11,282 nucleotides of DNA from CAZEQK01 sp964514395 (GTDB taxonomy: Bacteria; Bacillota; Bacilli; Tepidibacillales; Tepidibacillaceae): the NCBI GenBank assembly GCA_964514395.1, contig CAZEQK010000067.1, positions 1 to 11,282 on the forward strand, in the 5' to 3' direction. The notes below the pieces were generated by a model. That model saw only the letters and a list, made by a program, of their open reading frames with translations. It was not told where the DNA came from and did not search any database. Shown here piece after piece: positions 1-6,917 of the stretch (its first letter is position 1; each line of letters opens with the position of its first letter). A program made the position numbers and the translations under genes.

Positions 1-62
1 AGGTTTTGTCTTCATCCTGACCGAGACAAATTCCTTAAACTTGTCATTTTTAGAATTTTTAA

Positions 63-279
63 TAACTCAACTTTCGCAGCCTGAAATAGGCAAGTAGACC
101 TTGATATAACTAGGTAAACTGGCAATCCATTGCTGAAGTTGACTTTTAATCCATTTTGTTAATTTACGATTAGACTTGTGAATGACGTCTTCGAGTAATT
201 GCAGTAATTGTTTGAGAACGGTTGCCCAATCTAACTCATGAACTTCATCACTAAATTCATAAAACAATCCGCCCAATGT
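63..279 (-). mobile_element. 3'-terminal remnant of an IS4-family element
   Basis: This stretch is the reverse complement of the last 217 bases of the complete IS4-family element at the right end of the window. Comparing the two by eye I find no mismatch. It keeps the 17-bp terminal inverted repeat (63-79) and encodes only the last ~67 residues of the transposase (stop at 67-69). Homology ends abruptly at 279, a few bases before the end of an IS1182-like element. The YREK catalytic region and the left end are gone, so it cannot make transposase, but its end could still be recognised by the intact copy's enzyme. The identity implies the two copies diverged recently. Confidence 0.93.
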
Positions 280-304
280 ACGAGGGCACTGAAAAAGTCC
301 ATTG

Positions 305-351
305 AAAAAGGTATAATCTACACATGTAAATGTGAGGTTATACCTTTTTTT
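305..351 (+). terminator. Hairpin terminator in the IS1182 leader
   Basis: GGTATAA (310-316) pairs with TTATACC (338-344), flanked by A5 (305-309) and a T7 run (345-351). Inside, CACAT (321-325) pairs with ATGTG (330-334). The A-run before and T-run after make it look bidirectional. Many insertion sequences carry such a hairpin near an end to stop outside transcription from entering the transposase gene; that role here is inferred. Confidence 0.6.
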
Positions 352-390
352 GCTGTATAATTAAAATATCAAATTTAAAAGGTGATGCTT

Positions 391-1590
391 ATGATATAGA
401 AACAACAATCAATGAAATTAAGCCCGTATGTTGAAATATATAATCTTGTAGTCCCAAAAGAAAACATACTTAGAAAAATAAATGAACTAGTTGAATTCTC
501 CTTTGTTTATGATGAACTTGTTAATAAATATTGTCTTACCAATGGACGTAATGCTATCGATCCAATCAGAATGTTTAAATATTTACTACTTAAAACAATA
601 TATGATTTATCAGACGTGGATGTAGTAGAACGTTCCAAATATGTATATCTTTTAAATATTTCTTAGAAATGATACCTGAAGAAGAAGTTATCGAATCAAG
701 TTCTTTAACTAAATTTCGAAAATTGCGATTGAAGGATATAAGTCTACTAGACCTCCTCATTAACAAAACTGTTGAAATAGCCATTGAAAAAGGAATTATT
801 AAGAGCAAATCTATCATTGTAGACGCCACACATACCAAGGCACGTTATAATCAAAAGACACCAAGACAGGTGCTATTGGAACAATCCAGAAATCTTAGAA
901 AATCCGTATATGAAATTGACGAAAGCATGAGATCGGAATTTCCAGCTAAGATTAACAATGGAATACTAAAGGATGAAATAGAATACTGTGAACAGCTAAT
1001 AACGGTAATAGAGAAAGATAATGTTATTTCAAATTACACCAAAGTAAGGGAGAAATTGAATGTACTAAAAGAAACATTGGTGGATGATATAGAGCACTTA
1101 CAGATATCAAAAGATGAAGATGCCAAACTTGGTCATAAAACTGCGGACATCTCATTTTTTGGTTATAAAACACATATGGCGATGAGCGAGGAAAGAATCA
1201 TTACAGCTGCTGTGGTTACAACTGGTGAAAAAAACGATGGAAAGCAGTTAAAAGAATTAATAGAAAAAAGTATAGATGCTGGCATGGAAATTGAGACAAT
1301 TATAGGAGATGCTGCTTATTCTGAAAAAAGAAATATAGAATACACAAAAGAAAACGAAATGAAATTAGTAGCAAAATTAAACCCAGCTATTACTCATGGA
1401 GTTCGGAAAAAAGATGATGAATTTGAATTTAATAAAGATGCAGGAATGTATGTATGTAAGGCAGGACATATGGCGATACGTAAATCAAGACAAGGAAAAA
1501 AGAACGCCTCAATAAACCAAGTAACTACATATTATTTTGATGTCGAAAAGTGTAAGCATTGACCCATGAAAGAAGGATGCTATAAAGATG
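391..1590 (+). pseudogene. IS1182-family transposase, broken and 3'-truncated
   Basis: The translation matches the IS1182 transposase family: N-terminal region with LSPYVEIYN and NGRNAIDPIRMFKYLLLKT, then the DDE domain with Asp in IIVDATHTKARYNQ and IIGDAAYS. Three lesions are visible. A likely native start at 391 (AGGTGA at 380-385) meets TAG at 397-399 before the reading frame resumes at ATG 412. One net base is lost between about 640 and 648, so frame 412-666 ends at a stop while the homologous sequence continues in the frame of 669. TGA at 1560-1562 replaces the Cys codon of a CxxC-like KCKHCP motif; reading continues in frame after it. The final catalytic Glu region is absent because of the junction to istB. 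It cannot produce an active enzyme. Confidence 0.88.
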
Positions 1591-1808
1591 CTGAATTATT
1601 ATTTGACCTTATTTCAGAATCTTATGAGACTGCTAGTGTTATTGTCACTACTAATTTAGAATTTGGACAATGGAATACTGTCTTTAGAGATAAACGATTA
1701 ACAGCAGCAATTATTTATAGACTTGTGCATCATGCTCATATTCTTTCTTTTACAGGAGAAAGTTACAGACTTACCCATGCATTATCTAAGAAAAAGCCAC
1801 AACTTTAA
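1588..1808 (+). pseudogene. istB: C-terminal fragment of IS21-family helper ATPase IstB
   Basis: The peptide from LLFDLISESYE through SVIVTTNLEFGQW, RLTAAIIYRLVHHAHIL and SFTGESYRLTHAL is the C-terminal part of IstB, the AAA+ helper ATPase that works with the IS21 transposase IstA. About 70 residues remain; IstB is normally around 250, and the Walker A and B motifs lie in the lost part. It is joined in frame to the IS1182 transposase fragment at GATGCT (about 1588-1593), producing a chance hybrid frame that starts at 1566. No IstA or IS21 end is present. The stop at 1806-1808 lies close to where the group II intron sequence begins. Confidence 0.85.
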
Positions 1809-1818
1809 TTTAATATAT

Positions 1819-3252
1819 ATGACTGGCAGGGTTATGTATAAATTGGCTGCCTCAAGTGGTGCAAAAACACCAGGAATTGATGGAATAACAAAAGCAGTTA
1901 TCCAAGACAATTTAGAAACGGAACTTGAGTCTCTTAAAAATGAGCTTTTACAAGGGACGTATGCTCCTAAACCCGTTCGGAGGATATACATTCCAAAACC
2001 TAATGGAAAGAAGCGTCCATTAGGGATACCCTGTATCCGTGACAGAATTGTACAGAGAGCTATGTTAATGGTGATGGAACCCATATGGGAGAGCGATTTT
2101 AGTAAATACTCATATGGTTTCAGACCCCAAAGAAGTGTTCATCATGCGATTCGAACAGTCAAAATGCAACTACTTGATAACGGTAAAGAAAATGCAACTG
2201 CTGGACGATGGGTAATTGAAGGAGATTTATCCAGCTACTTTGATACTGTACATCACAAATTATTGATGCGTGCAGTAAAAAGGAGAATTTCTGATAAGAG
2301 GTTTCTAATGTTATTATGGAGAATTCTAAAGTCGGGACAAATTGATAATAAACTTTTTCGAGCAACTCATGAAGGTGTACCTCAGGGCGGCGTAATATCT
2401 CCACTTTTATCAAACATCATGTTGCATGAATTTGATAAGTGGATGGATGAAAACTATCTCAACAAGAAAGTTAAAAAGGACCGTTGGTCATGGAACTTTG
2501 GTATTCAAAATAACAGACTAATAGCTATACGTGAAAATCGTCAATGGAAGCCTGCAATATCTTATTGTCGTTATGCAGACGATTTTGTAATTATTGTTAA
2601 AGGAACAAAATCGCATGCTAAAGATGTACGAGAAAAATGCAGAGACTTTCTTGAAGGAAATCTAAAGCTCACATTAAATATGGAGAAAACTAAGATTACT
2701 CACGTTAATGATGGCTTTGTATTTTTAGGACATCGCTTAATAAGAAAGAAAAGTTTACGAGGACATATGCGAGTAACAACAAATATTCCATGGGATAGAT
2801 ACAGACGATTTGTGCGAAAACTTATAGACCAGCTATCAACAAATTATAGTATGAATGTACTTGATATGATTGAAAGCTTAAATCGGCAGATAGAAGGCTG
2901 GGTTAATTTTTACCAACATACAGACTTCACTGCGACTATCTATAAGAAAATAGACCATGCAATTTTCTGGAAGCTTGGACACTGGTTAGCTAGGAAATTT
3001 AAAACTAGATTTCCAAAACTTATGCAAAGATATTATCGTTCAAGTGATAATACAACGGCTAAAACATGGATATTCAGTGGTAGAAACAGTAGGAACCAGT
3101 ATAAAGAATGTGCCTTAAAAAGACTTGTAAGTAGTTGGAAGATGCCATTTAAATGGAAAAATCCAAGTGTAAATCCATTTCTACAGGAATATTCAAGAAG
3201 TTATAAAGAGTCTAGATACGATGAAATAGCCTTTGCTGTAAGCAACACTTAA
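1819..3252 (+). pseudogene. ltrA: Group II intron reverse transcriptase/maturase, 5'-truncated
   Basis: This intron-encoded protein keeps the RT blocks in order: TPGIDGIT, the fingers block around IPKPNGKKRPLGIP, RPQRSVHHAI, the block with EGDLSSYFDTV (first catalytic Asp), GVPQGGVISPLLSNI, the active-site YADD at 2572-2583, FLGHRL, and a GIIM/thumb maturase region around NRQIEGWVNFYQH. No C-terminal HNH endonuclease with paired cysteines is present, so this is an En-minus type. The N-terminal ~35 residues (RT0 region) expected before the YKLAASSG stretch are missing, and the upstream reading frame is out-of-frame istB sequence. ATG 1819 is chosen only as the first Met near the homologous part; it has no clear ribosome binding site. 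RNA domains I–IV are also missing, so the intron cannot splice itself, though the RT core has no stop. Confidence 0.88.
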
Positions 3253-3257
3253 ATGGA

Positions 3258-3337
3258 GAGCCGGATGCGCTGAAAGGTGCAAGTCCGGTTCGGGAAGGAG
3301 AGGTAAGAAAATAGTTCGACTACGTCTTATCTCTTAC
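3258..3337 (+). ncRNA. Group II intron RNA domains V and VI
   Basis: Domain V is the 34 bases 3258-3291. GAGCCGG pairs with CCGGTTC, and an upper stem (TGCGC with GTGCA) is closed by a GAAA tetraloop. The AGC catalytic triad is present. Domain VI follows: 3298-3307 pairs along its length with 3326-3335 around an inner TAGT/ACTA stem. If the intron ends at TTAC (3337), A3329 sits 8 bases from the end, where the branch-point adenosine is expected. I could not confirm a bulge there. The ribozyme core upstream (domains I–IV) is gone. Confidence 0.82.
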
Positions 3338-3338
3338 T

Positions 3339-3938
3339 TCACTGAAAGGCCCTGTAAAAGGCATGTATTATCGTCTGTACTTAATTATTGATTTATTCAG
3401 TAGAAAGATCGTTGCATGGGAAGTTTGGGAATCGGAAGAAGCAATACACGCAGAAGAACTCATAAAAAGAGCCGTAATTAGTGAGAAAATTCAAGGAAAA
3501 CCGTTGGTTCTCCATTCAGATAATGGAAGTCCAATGAAAGCTGCAACGTTTCAGGTATTACTTGAAAAACTAGGCATTCAAAAATCTTATTCAAGACCAC
3601 GTGTAAGTAATGATAATCCTTATTCAGAATCCATATTCCGAACAATGAAATATAGACCAGAGTATCCGTACAAAGGTTTTGAAACCCTAGAATCAGCACG
3701 AAAATGGGCGATGAGATTCGTGAATTGGTATAACGTTGAACACCAGCACAGTGAGATAAACTTTGTAACTCCAGATCAATGTCATACAGGGGTTTATATT
3801 GACATACTTAAAAAACGGAAAGAACTTTATGAGAAAGCAAGATTAAGAAATCCTGAACGCTGGACACGATCAACAAGAGATTAGAGTGCTCATAAATCCG
3901 TAGCTTTAAATCCTATGAAAGATAAAACTATTAAATAA
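3339..3938 (+). pseudogene. IS3-family transposase OrfB, C-terminal fragment
   Basis: The translation from GPVKGMYYRLYLIIDLFSRK onward is the integrase core (rve) of an IS3-family OrfB. The second catalytic Asp (LHSDNGSP) and the Glu (NPYSESIFR) are present. The first catalytic Asp, in the WDIT motif of the family, lies upstream of the preserved part and is lost. A TAG at 3882-3884 follows RSTRD where the family usually has Trp (TGG). The same frame continues with family-like sequence (VALNPMK) to TAA at 3936-3938, so this looks like a one-base nonsense mutation. In-frame codons can be read back to about 3339, right behind the intron's probable 3' end, which suggests the intron had inserted into this gene. 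Not functional. Confidence 0.85.
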
Positions 3939-4146
3939 GTCTTATACGACAACTATCTTGACAAACACCGATATTAAAAAAGCTTACTGCTTTATGTTTA
4001 AACCCTAAGTAATTATAATAAACTTCTAACTTTTTCTTGGGAATTTTAAAGTTATCATAATTAGTATATATAAATACTCCATAAAAATTATATTTTCTCG
4101 ACAATTTAGATGGAATAATATTTGACATTATTTCTATGCTTAGCAT
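3931..4146 (-). CDS. Hypothetical protein, probable 3' half of a frameshifted gene
   Basis: This 71-codon frame starts at ATG 4146, overlapping the end of the upstream frame (4140-4448) by 7 bases, and has no ribosome binding site of its own. It contains LSRKYNFYGVFIYTNYDNF and a basic KIPKKKLEV stretch, and has no membrane segment. I read it as the C-terminal part of the same protein as 4140-4448, separated by a frameshift near 4145, though true translational coupling cannot be excluded. Its stop at 3931-3933 overlaps the end of the IS3 remnant, so the native C-terminus may also have been cut by that insertion. I recognise no family. Confidence 0.45.
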   Translation of the reverse strand: MLSIEIMSNIIPSKLSRKYNFYGVFIYTNYDNFKIPKKKLEVYYNYLGFKHKAVSFFNIGVCQDSCRIRLI

Positions 4147-4448
4147 ATATTCCTTTCTATATCAATTGTTTTATCAAACCATATTGGATCTCCAATATAA
4201 TGATTTGATGCAACATATTCTACTTCTTCTACTTCATAATAGTTTCCTTCATCATCTACTACATCAATCCCATTAATTATTAGTGGAAATACAGATTCAT
4301 TATAAAAGCTAATAGCTACAATTCCTTTTTCATTATAATTACCAACAAGCTTATGATTAAATTTTAGTGGTGGATTTAAATAAGAATTGATTGTTATTAA
4401 AACAAATACTGTAACTAATATTATTATAGTATATATTAATTTTCTCAT
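4140..4448 (-). CDS. Hypothetical membrane-anchored protein (N-terminal part)
   Basis: A 102-residue product with one N-terminal hydrophobic segment (about residues 4-22, rich in I, V and L) behind MRK. After it comes a beta-rich, acidic region (VAISFYNESVFPLIINGIDV, then VEEVEY), so it is likely anchored in the membrane with the rest outside. Purine-rich GGGAGG lies about 13 bases upstream of ATG, farther than usual, so expression is uncertain. Together with the overlapping frame 3931-4146 it would form a protein of about 170 residues; a frameshift splitting a single gene is the most likely reading. No family recognised. Confidence 0.55.
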   Translation of the reverse strand: MRKLIYTIIILVTVFVLITINSYLNPPLKFNHKLVGNYNEKGIVAISFYNESVFPLIINGIDVVDDEGNYYEVEEVEYVASNHYIGDPIWFDKTIDIERNIC

Positions 4449-4670
4449 TAATTTAACCTAACCTCCCCTCCACCCCTGCATTACTTCATTCACCTCTCAA
4501 AGGTGAAAGTCGCTTCTTTCTCTTATAACGAGATGATAAAAAGGTTAAAAGTTGTTAATATATTCCAGCTTCTGAACTGTATTAGTAATTCTTCTACTTG
4601 AATCATGATGACCTTAAGTTCAAGTTGTTGTGCAAATAATTATTCCAATAATAACCTTAATCCCATTATT

Positions 4671-4826
4671 CTATCTAGTATTATCTACTATAGAATTATA
4701 TTCTTTTATCGCTTCATCACATTTAAAAACTAACTCATGATATTCTTTTATTAATTCCAATCTTTTTTGTTCTTTTTTAAGCTTATACTGCTTAATAAAA
4801 TCTAAAATTGAACTTATAAAACTCAT
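4671..4826 (-). CDS. Small charged helical protein, 51 residues, unknown function
   Basis: The start at 4826 is chosen because AAAAGGAG lies about 6 bases upstream. A longer frame reaches 4889 but its extra codons run through the ribosome binding site and the TATAAT at 4864-4869. The product begins with an amphipathic stretch (MSFISSILDFIKQY), followed by a lysine- and glutamate-rich helix (LKKEQKRLELIKEYHEL) that could form a coiled coil, and one Cys. It has no signal peptide or membrane segment. I recognise no family. Its own promoter-like region and palindrome suggest a real, regulated gene. Confidence 0.55.
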   Translation of the reverse strand: MSFISSILDFIKQYKLKKEQKRLELIKEYHELVFKCDEAIKEYNSIVDNTR

Positions 4827-4849
4827 TTTGTTCTCCTTTTGAATAAAAT

Positions 4850-4896
4850 TATTTGCAGCAAATATTATACACTTTAAGCCAATAAACATTTGTCAA
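4850..4896 (-). promoter_or_regulatory. Possible promoter and palindromic operator for the 51-residue gene
   Basis: On the minus strand TTGACA (4891-4896) and a perfect TATAAT (4864-4869) are separated by 21 bases, longer than the usual 17, so the -35 may not be used. Directly after the -10 is a perfect 15-base palindrome, TATTTGC-T-GCAAATA (4850-4864 region), covering the expected start of transcription. That is a place where a repressor could act. Both roles are inferred. Confidence 0.35.
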
Positions 4897-4961
4897 ACAT
4901 TGTCGAATACAAAAATATAATACATTTCATATCATCTCACACTGCTCCAAAACATAAATAA

Positions 4962-4989
4962 ACCGCATAGAATCAAAATTCTATGCGGT
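4962..4989 (-). terminator. Rho-independent terminator
   Basis: ACCGCATAGAAT and ATTCTATGCGGT form a perfect 12-bp stem with a 4-base loop. On the minus strand it is followed by TTTATTTATG, a U-rich tail. It lies 12 bases after the stop of the YubB-like remnant at 5002 and so ends minus-strand transcription from that side. Confidence 0.8.
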
Positions 4990-5001
4990 CAATGTTGTAT
5001 C

Positions 5002-5277
5002 TTAACTTTTATATTCGTAGTTCTCGTTCATTCCATTTTCTTCAAGAGTTTCTTGTGTGATTTCAAAAAATAACTTTTTTACTTCAATACTTCCGCCTTC
5101 TGGAATATATTTCTCTAAGATTTCACCATCTTTGAAATTAATTTTTCCAACTTTGTATCCTAAATCTTCATCAGCCCAAGCAATTTCAATTTCTATATTT
5201 GGAAAAATCCATGATAATTTTCTCATGAGATCTACTGGACTATTCCATGCAGTAGTAAAATATATTGTGTTTTCTTT
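5002..5277 (-). pseudogene. C-terminal remnant of a YubB/DUF1281-like protein
   Basis: The frame contains TTAWNSPVDLM, LSWIFPNIEIEI and WADEDLGYKVGK. This is the pattern of the ferredoxin-like C-terminal domain of YubB/DUF1281-type proteins (an aromatic-TAW-SP motif, then a Phe-Pro, then an ADED-G motif). The first ATG in the frame (5226) lies inside this conserved part and has no ribosome binding site. Similarity continues upstream to about 5277, and the reading frame is closed at 5293-5295 by the stop of the 154-residue gene. The N-terminal domain of the family is missing, so this is a 5'-deleted fragment. The family role is unknown to me. The family call is from memory of motifs, not a search. 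Confidence 0.6.
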
Positions 5278-5292
5278 GCTTACACTGCGAAT

Positions 5293-5757
5293 TCAACTGT
5301 TACTGTTTACAAAACCAATTATAATTTTGAGTAATTCTTCTGATTGAAGTTTACTAAACTTCCATGTCTTCTTATTGCTATCATAAGCATATGATTCACT
5401 TAAATCTTCCTTATTTAAAACAATCTGATTGGGGGTATTTCTAACTCCATTACCAATAAATATTATAGAAAATGTAATCTTGGTTTGAACTCTTCTAACT
5501 TCATGAAGCGTTCTTTTTACTGTCAAATCTTCCAGATATAGAAGTAACTTAGCTCTCTGAGTTTCAGTTAAATCAAATCTTTCTAATAATCCACCACCTT
5601 GTACCGATACTATTACGTCAGATGGATTTGAAAACTCGAAAGGTGTCTGATTATACCATCCATATATCCACACTGAAAACGCAATAAGTATCAATAAAAT
5701 AATAAGAAATACTAAAATCTTTCTGTTTATACCCTTATCATTTCTTTCAGTTTTCAT
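5293..5757 (-). CDS. Single-pass membrane protein of unknown function, 154 residues
   Basis: ATG 5757 is preceded by AGGAG at 9 bases. A short, charged cytoplasmic N-terminus (MKTERNDKGINRK) is followed by one strong transmembrane segment (about residues 14-35), leaving about 115 residues outside with a Lys-rich N-side, consistent with the positive-inside rule. The outer part has no cysteine pair and no motif I know; it carries LTETQRAKLLLYLEDL and ends in IIIGFVNSNS. It follows the 5817-5854 hairpin, so it may rely on read-through from the protease operon or on a promoter I could not identify. The YubB-like remnant lies directly downstream in the same frame. Confidence 0.75.
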   Translation of the reverse strand: MKTERNDKGINRKILVFLIILLILIAFSVWIYGWYNQTPFEFSNPSDVIVSVQGGGLLERFDLTETQRAKLLLYLEDLTVKRTLHEVRRVQTKITFSIIFIGNGVRNTPNQIVLNKEDLSESYAYDSNKKTWKFSKLQSEELLKIIIGFVNSNS

Positions 5758-5816
5758 ATTATCACACTCCTATGAACAACTATATAAACAGATCATTCTC
5801 TATTTCTTTATTAACA

Positions 5817-5854
5817 GGCTTCATCGCTCTACCGGATGGGTAGAGCGATGAGCC
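5817..5854 (-). terminator. Strong hairpin after the protease operon, probable terminator
   Basis: GGCTTCATCGCTCTACC (5817-5833) pairs with GGTAGAGCGATGAGCC (5839-5854), leaving one bulged T and a 5-base loop. It lies 27 bases after the stop of the 331-residue gene. The minus-strand tail (TGTTAATAAAG) is only weakly U-rich, so termination may be partial and allow some expression of the 154-residue gene. Confidence 0.6.
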
Positions 5855-5881
5855 ATTAATTTTAATATCAATTTACCATGA

Positions 5882-6877
5882 TTAGAAGTTGATAGAATGC
5901 TCATAAATTTTATATTCAACAAATTCTGTCCATGGAATGCCGTAAGAATGATCTATTGCTGTCTGTGCTGCGTTATAATAGTTATCTGTAGTTAAATACG
6001 TATTATGAACTTTTGGTGAATAAACTATACTTCCGCCATAATAATTCACGTGATATTCCAATATATTACTTTCTAGTAGTTTAACATTTTGAGTGGCTGC
6101 TCCATATACATACCCCATACCATCATTTTTATCTACAAATGTATATTTGGTATAAATATCATATTTTAAAAAATATCTAAGTTCATCTTGATAAGCCCCA
6201 TTTATTGGGTATGTCCCAGTAACATCTTGGTATCGCTCATAAGCATTCTCAGCAAAACTAAAAAGACTTATAGCTTTATAGAACTGTCCACCAATATTTA
6301 TTAAAATGTTTGCTACTTCTTGAGCAACCTGATTAGTATCTATACCCTCTTTGATAGGTTCCCAATTTATACTAATGTCATGATAATATATTAATGTATC
6401 CAACATTTGATATCCATTATATTCATAATAAAAATCCTCTCGAGCCTTTATCTGTGTTTCCTTCGGTAGATATAGTACTAATTTTGCTTCCTCATTATTA
6501 GCCAATATTGCTCTTTTTGAGCGCTTCTCTATGTCATTTCTAATCTCCATAATAATTGACTCATTTGTCAATATATTAGAAACAGCATCTTCATCAGTTA
6601 ATAGAACTTCATAACGATCAACTAGTTGGTAACTATTAGTTCCTGTATATGAGATAAGATCACCATTTTTAGTTTCATATATTCCATAATCATCTGTCAT
6701 TTTGGCCTTTAAATCAGCTGATTTTTTATCAGTTGCAATATACATACCAGAATCATCCTGCATAACATAAACAGTTTTTGGTAATTCAAAATCATTCGCT
6801 TTTTCCTTTGCTTGTAATGGTACTACCATTGAAAACATCACCACTAACATTAAAAATAAACTTACAATCTTTTTCAT
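5882..6877 (-). CDS. Secreted protein of unknown function, 331 residues
   Basis: ATG 6877 has GGAG 9 bases upstream. Residues 1-23 form a classical signal peptide (MKK, a hydrophobic core, then PLQA before KEK). No other membrane segment follows, so export from the cell is expected. The protein has no cysteine and is rich in Tyr, Asp and Asn, especially in its second half. A strongly basic KRSKR stretch at residues 118-122 sits between an acidic N-terminal region and the remainder and could be a processing site; this is inference. It starts 40 bases after the subtilase stop on the same strand, so the two are probably co-transcribed, making it a possible substrate or partner of the protease. 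No family recognised. Confidence 0.8.
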   Translation of the reverse strand: MKKIVSLFLMLVVMFSMVVPLQAKEKANDFELPKTVYVMQDDSGMYIATDKKSADLKAKMTDDYGIYETKNGDLISYTGTNSYQLVDRYEVLLTDEDAVSNILTNESIIMEIRNDIEKRSKRAILANNEEAKLVLYLPKETQIKAREDFYYEYNGYQMLDTLIYYHDISINWEPIKEGIDTNQVAQEVANILINIGGQFYKAISLFSFAENAYERYQDVTGTYPINGAYQDELRYFLKYDIYTKYTFVDKNDGMGYVYGAATQNVKLLESNILEYHVNYYGGSIVYSPKVHNTYLTTDNYYNAAQTAIDHSYGIPWTEFVEYKIYEHSINF

Positions 6878-6917
6878 AAATAATTTCTCCTTTTCAGTTA
6901 ATATATTATTTTTTTAA

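Larger units (their letters stand above)
284..1590 (+). mobile_element. Truncated IS1182-family insertion sequence
   Basis: The element starts at about 284 with GGGCACTGAAAAAGTCC, which I take as its left terminal repeat because it sits at the sharp edge of the IS4 remnant and upstream of the transposase leader. The 5' leader holds a terminator-like hairpin (305-351), then a ribosome binding site and a broken transposase gene. The right third of the element, including the end of the transposase and the right terminal repeat, is missing. It is replaced at about 1590 by an istB fragment. The left boundary is inferred; the right boundary is set where the protein similarity changes family. Confidence 0.75.

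Noticed and set aside
4490..4510. TTCACCT-CTCAA-AGGTGAA inverted repeat upstream of the membrane-protein gene
   Set aside because: A 7-bp stem without a U-tail or a nearby promoter; no role can be supported.
4622..4633. Third copy of the operator-like motif (AAGTTGTTGTGC)
   Set aside because: It matches only about 8 of 12 positions and lacks dyad symmetry; it is not near a promoter.
5057..5347. Plus-strand open frame of 96 codons
   Set aside because: It is antisense to the YubB-like remnant and the end of the 154-residue gene, and its product shows no family features.
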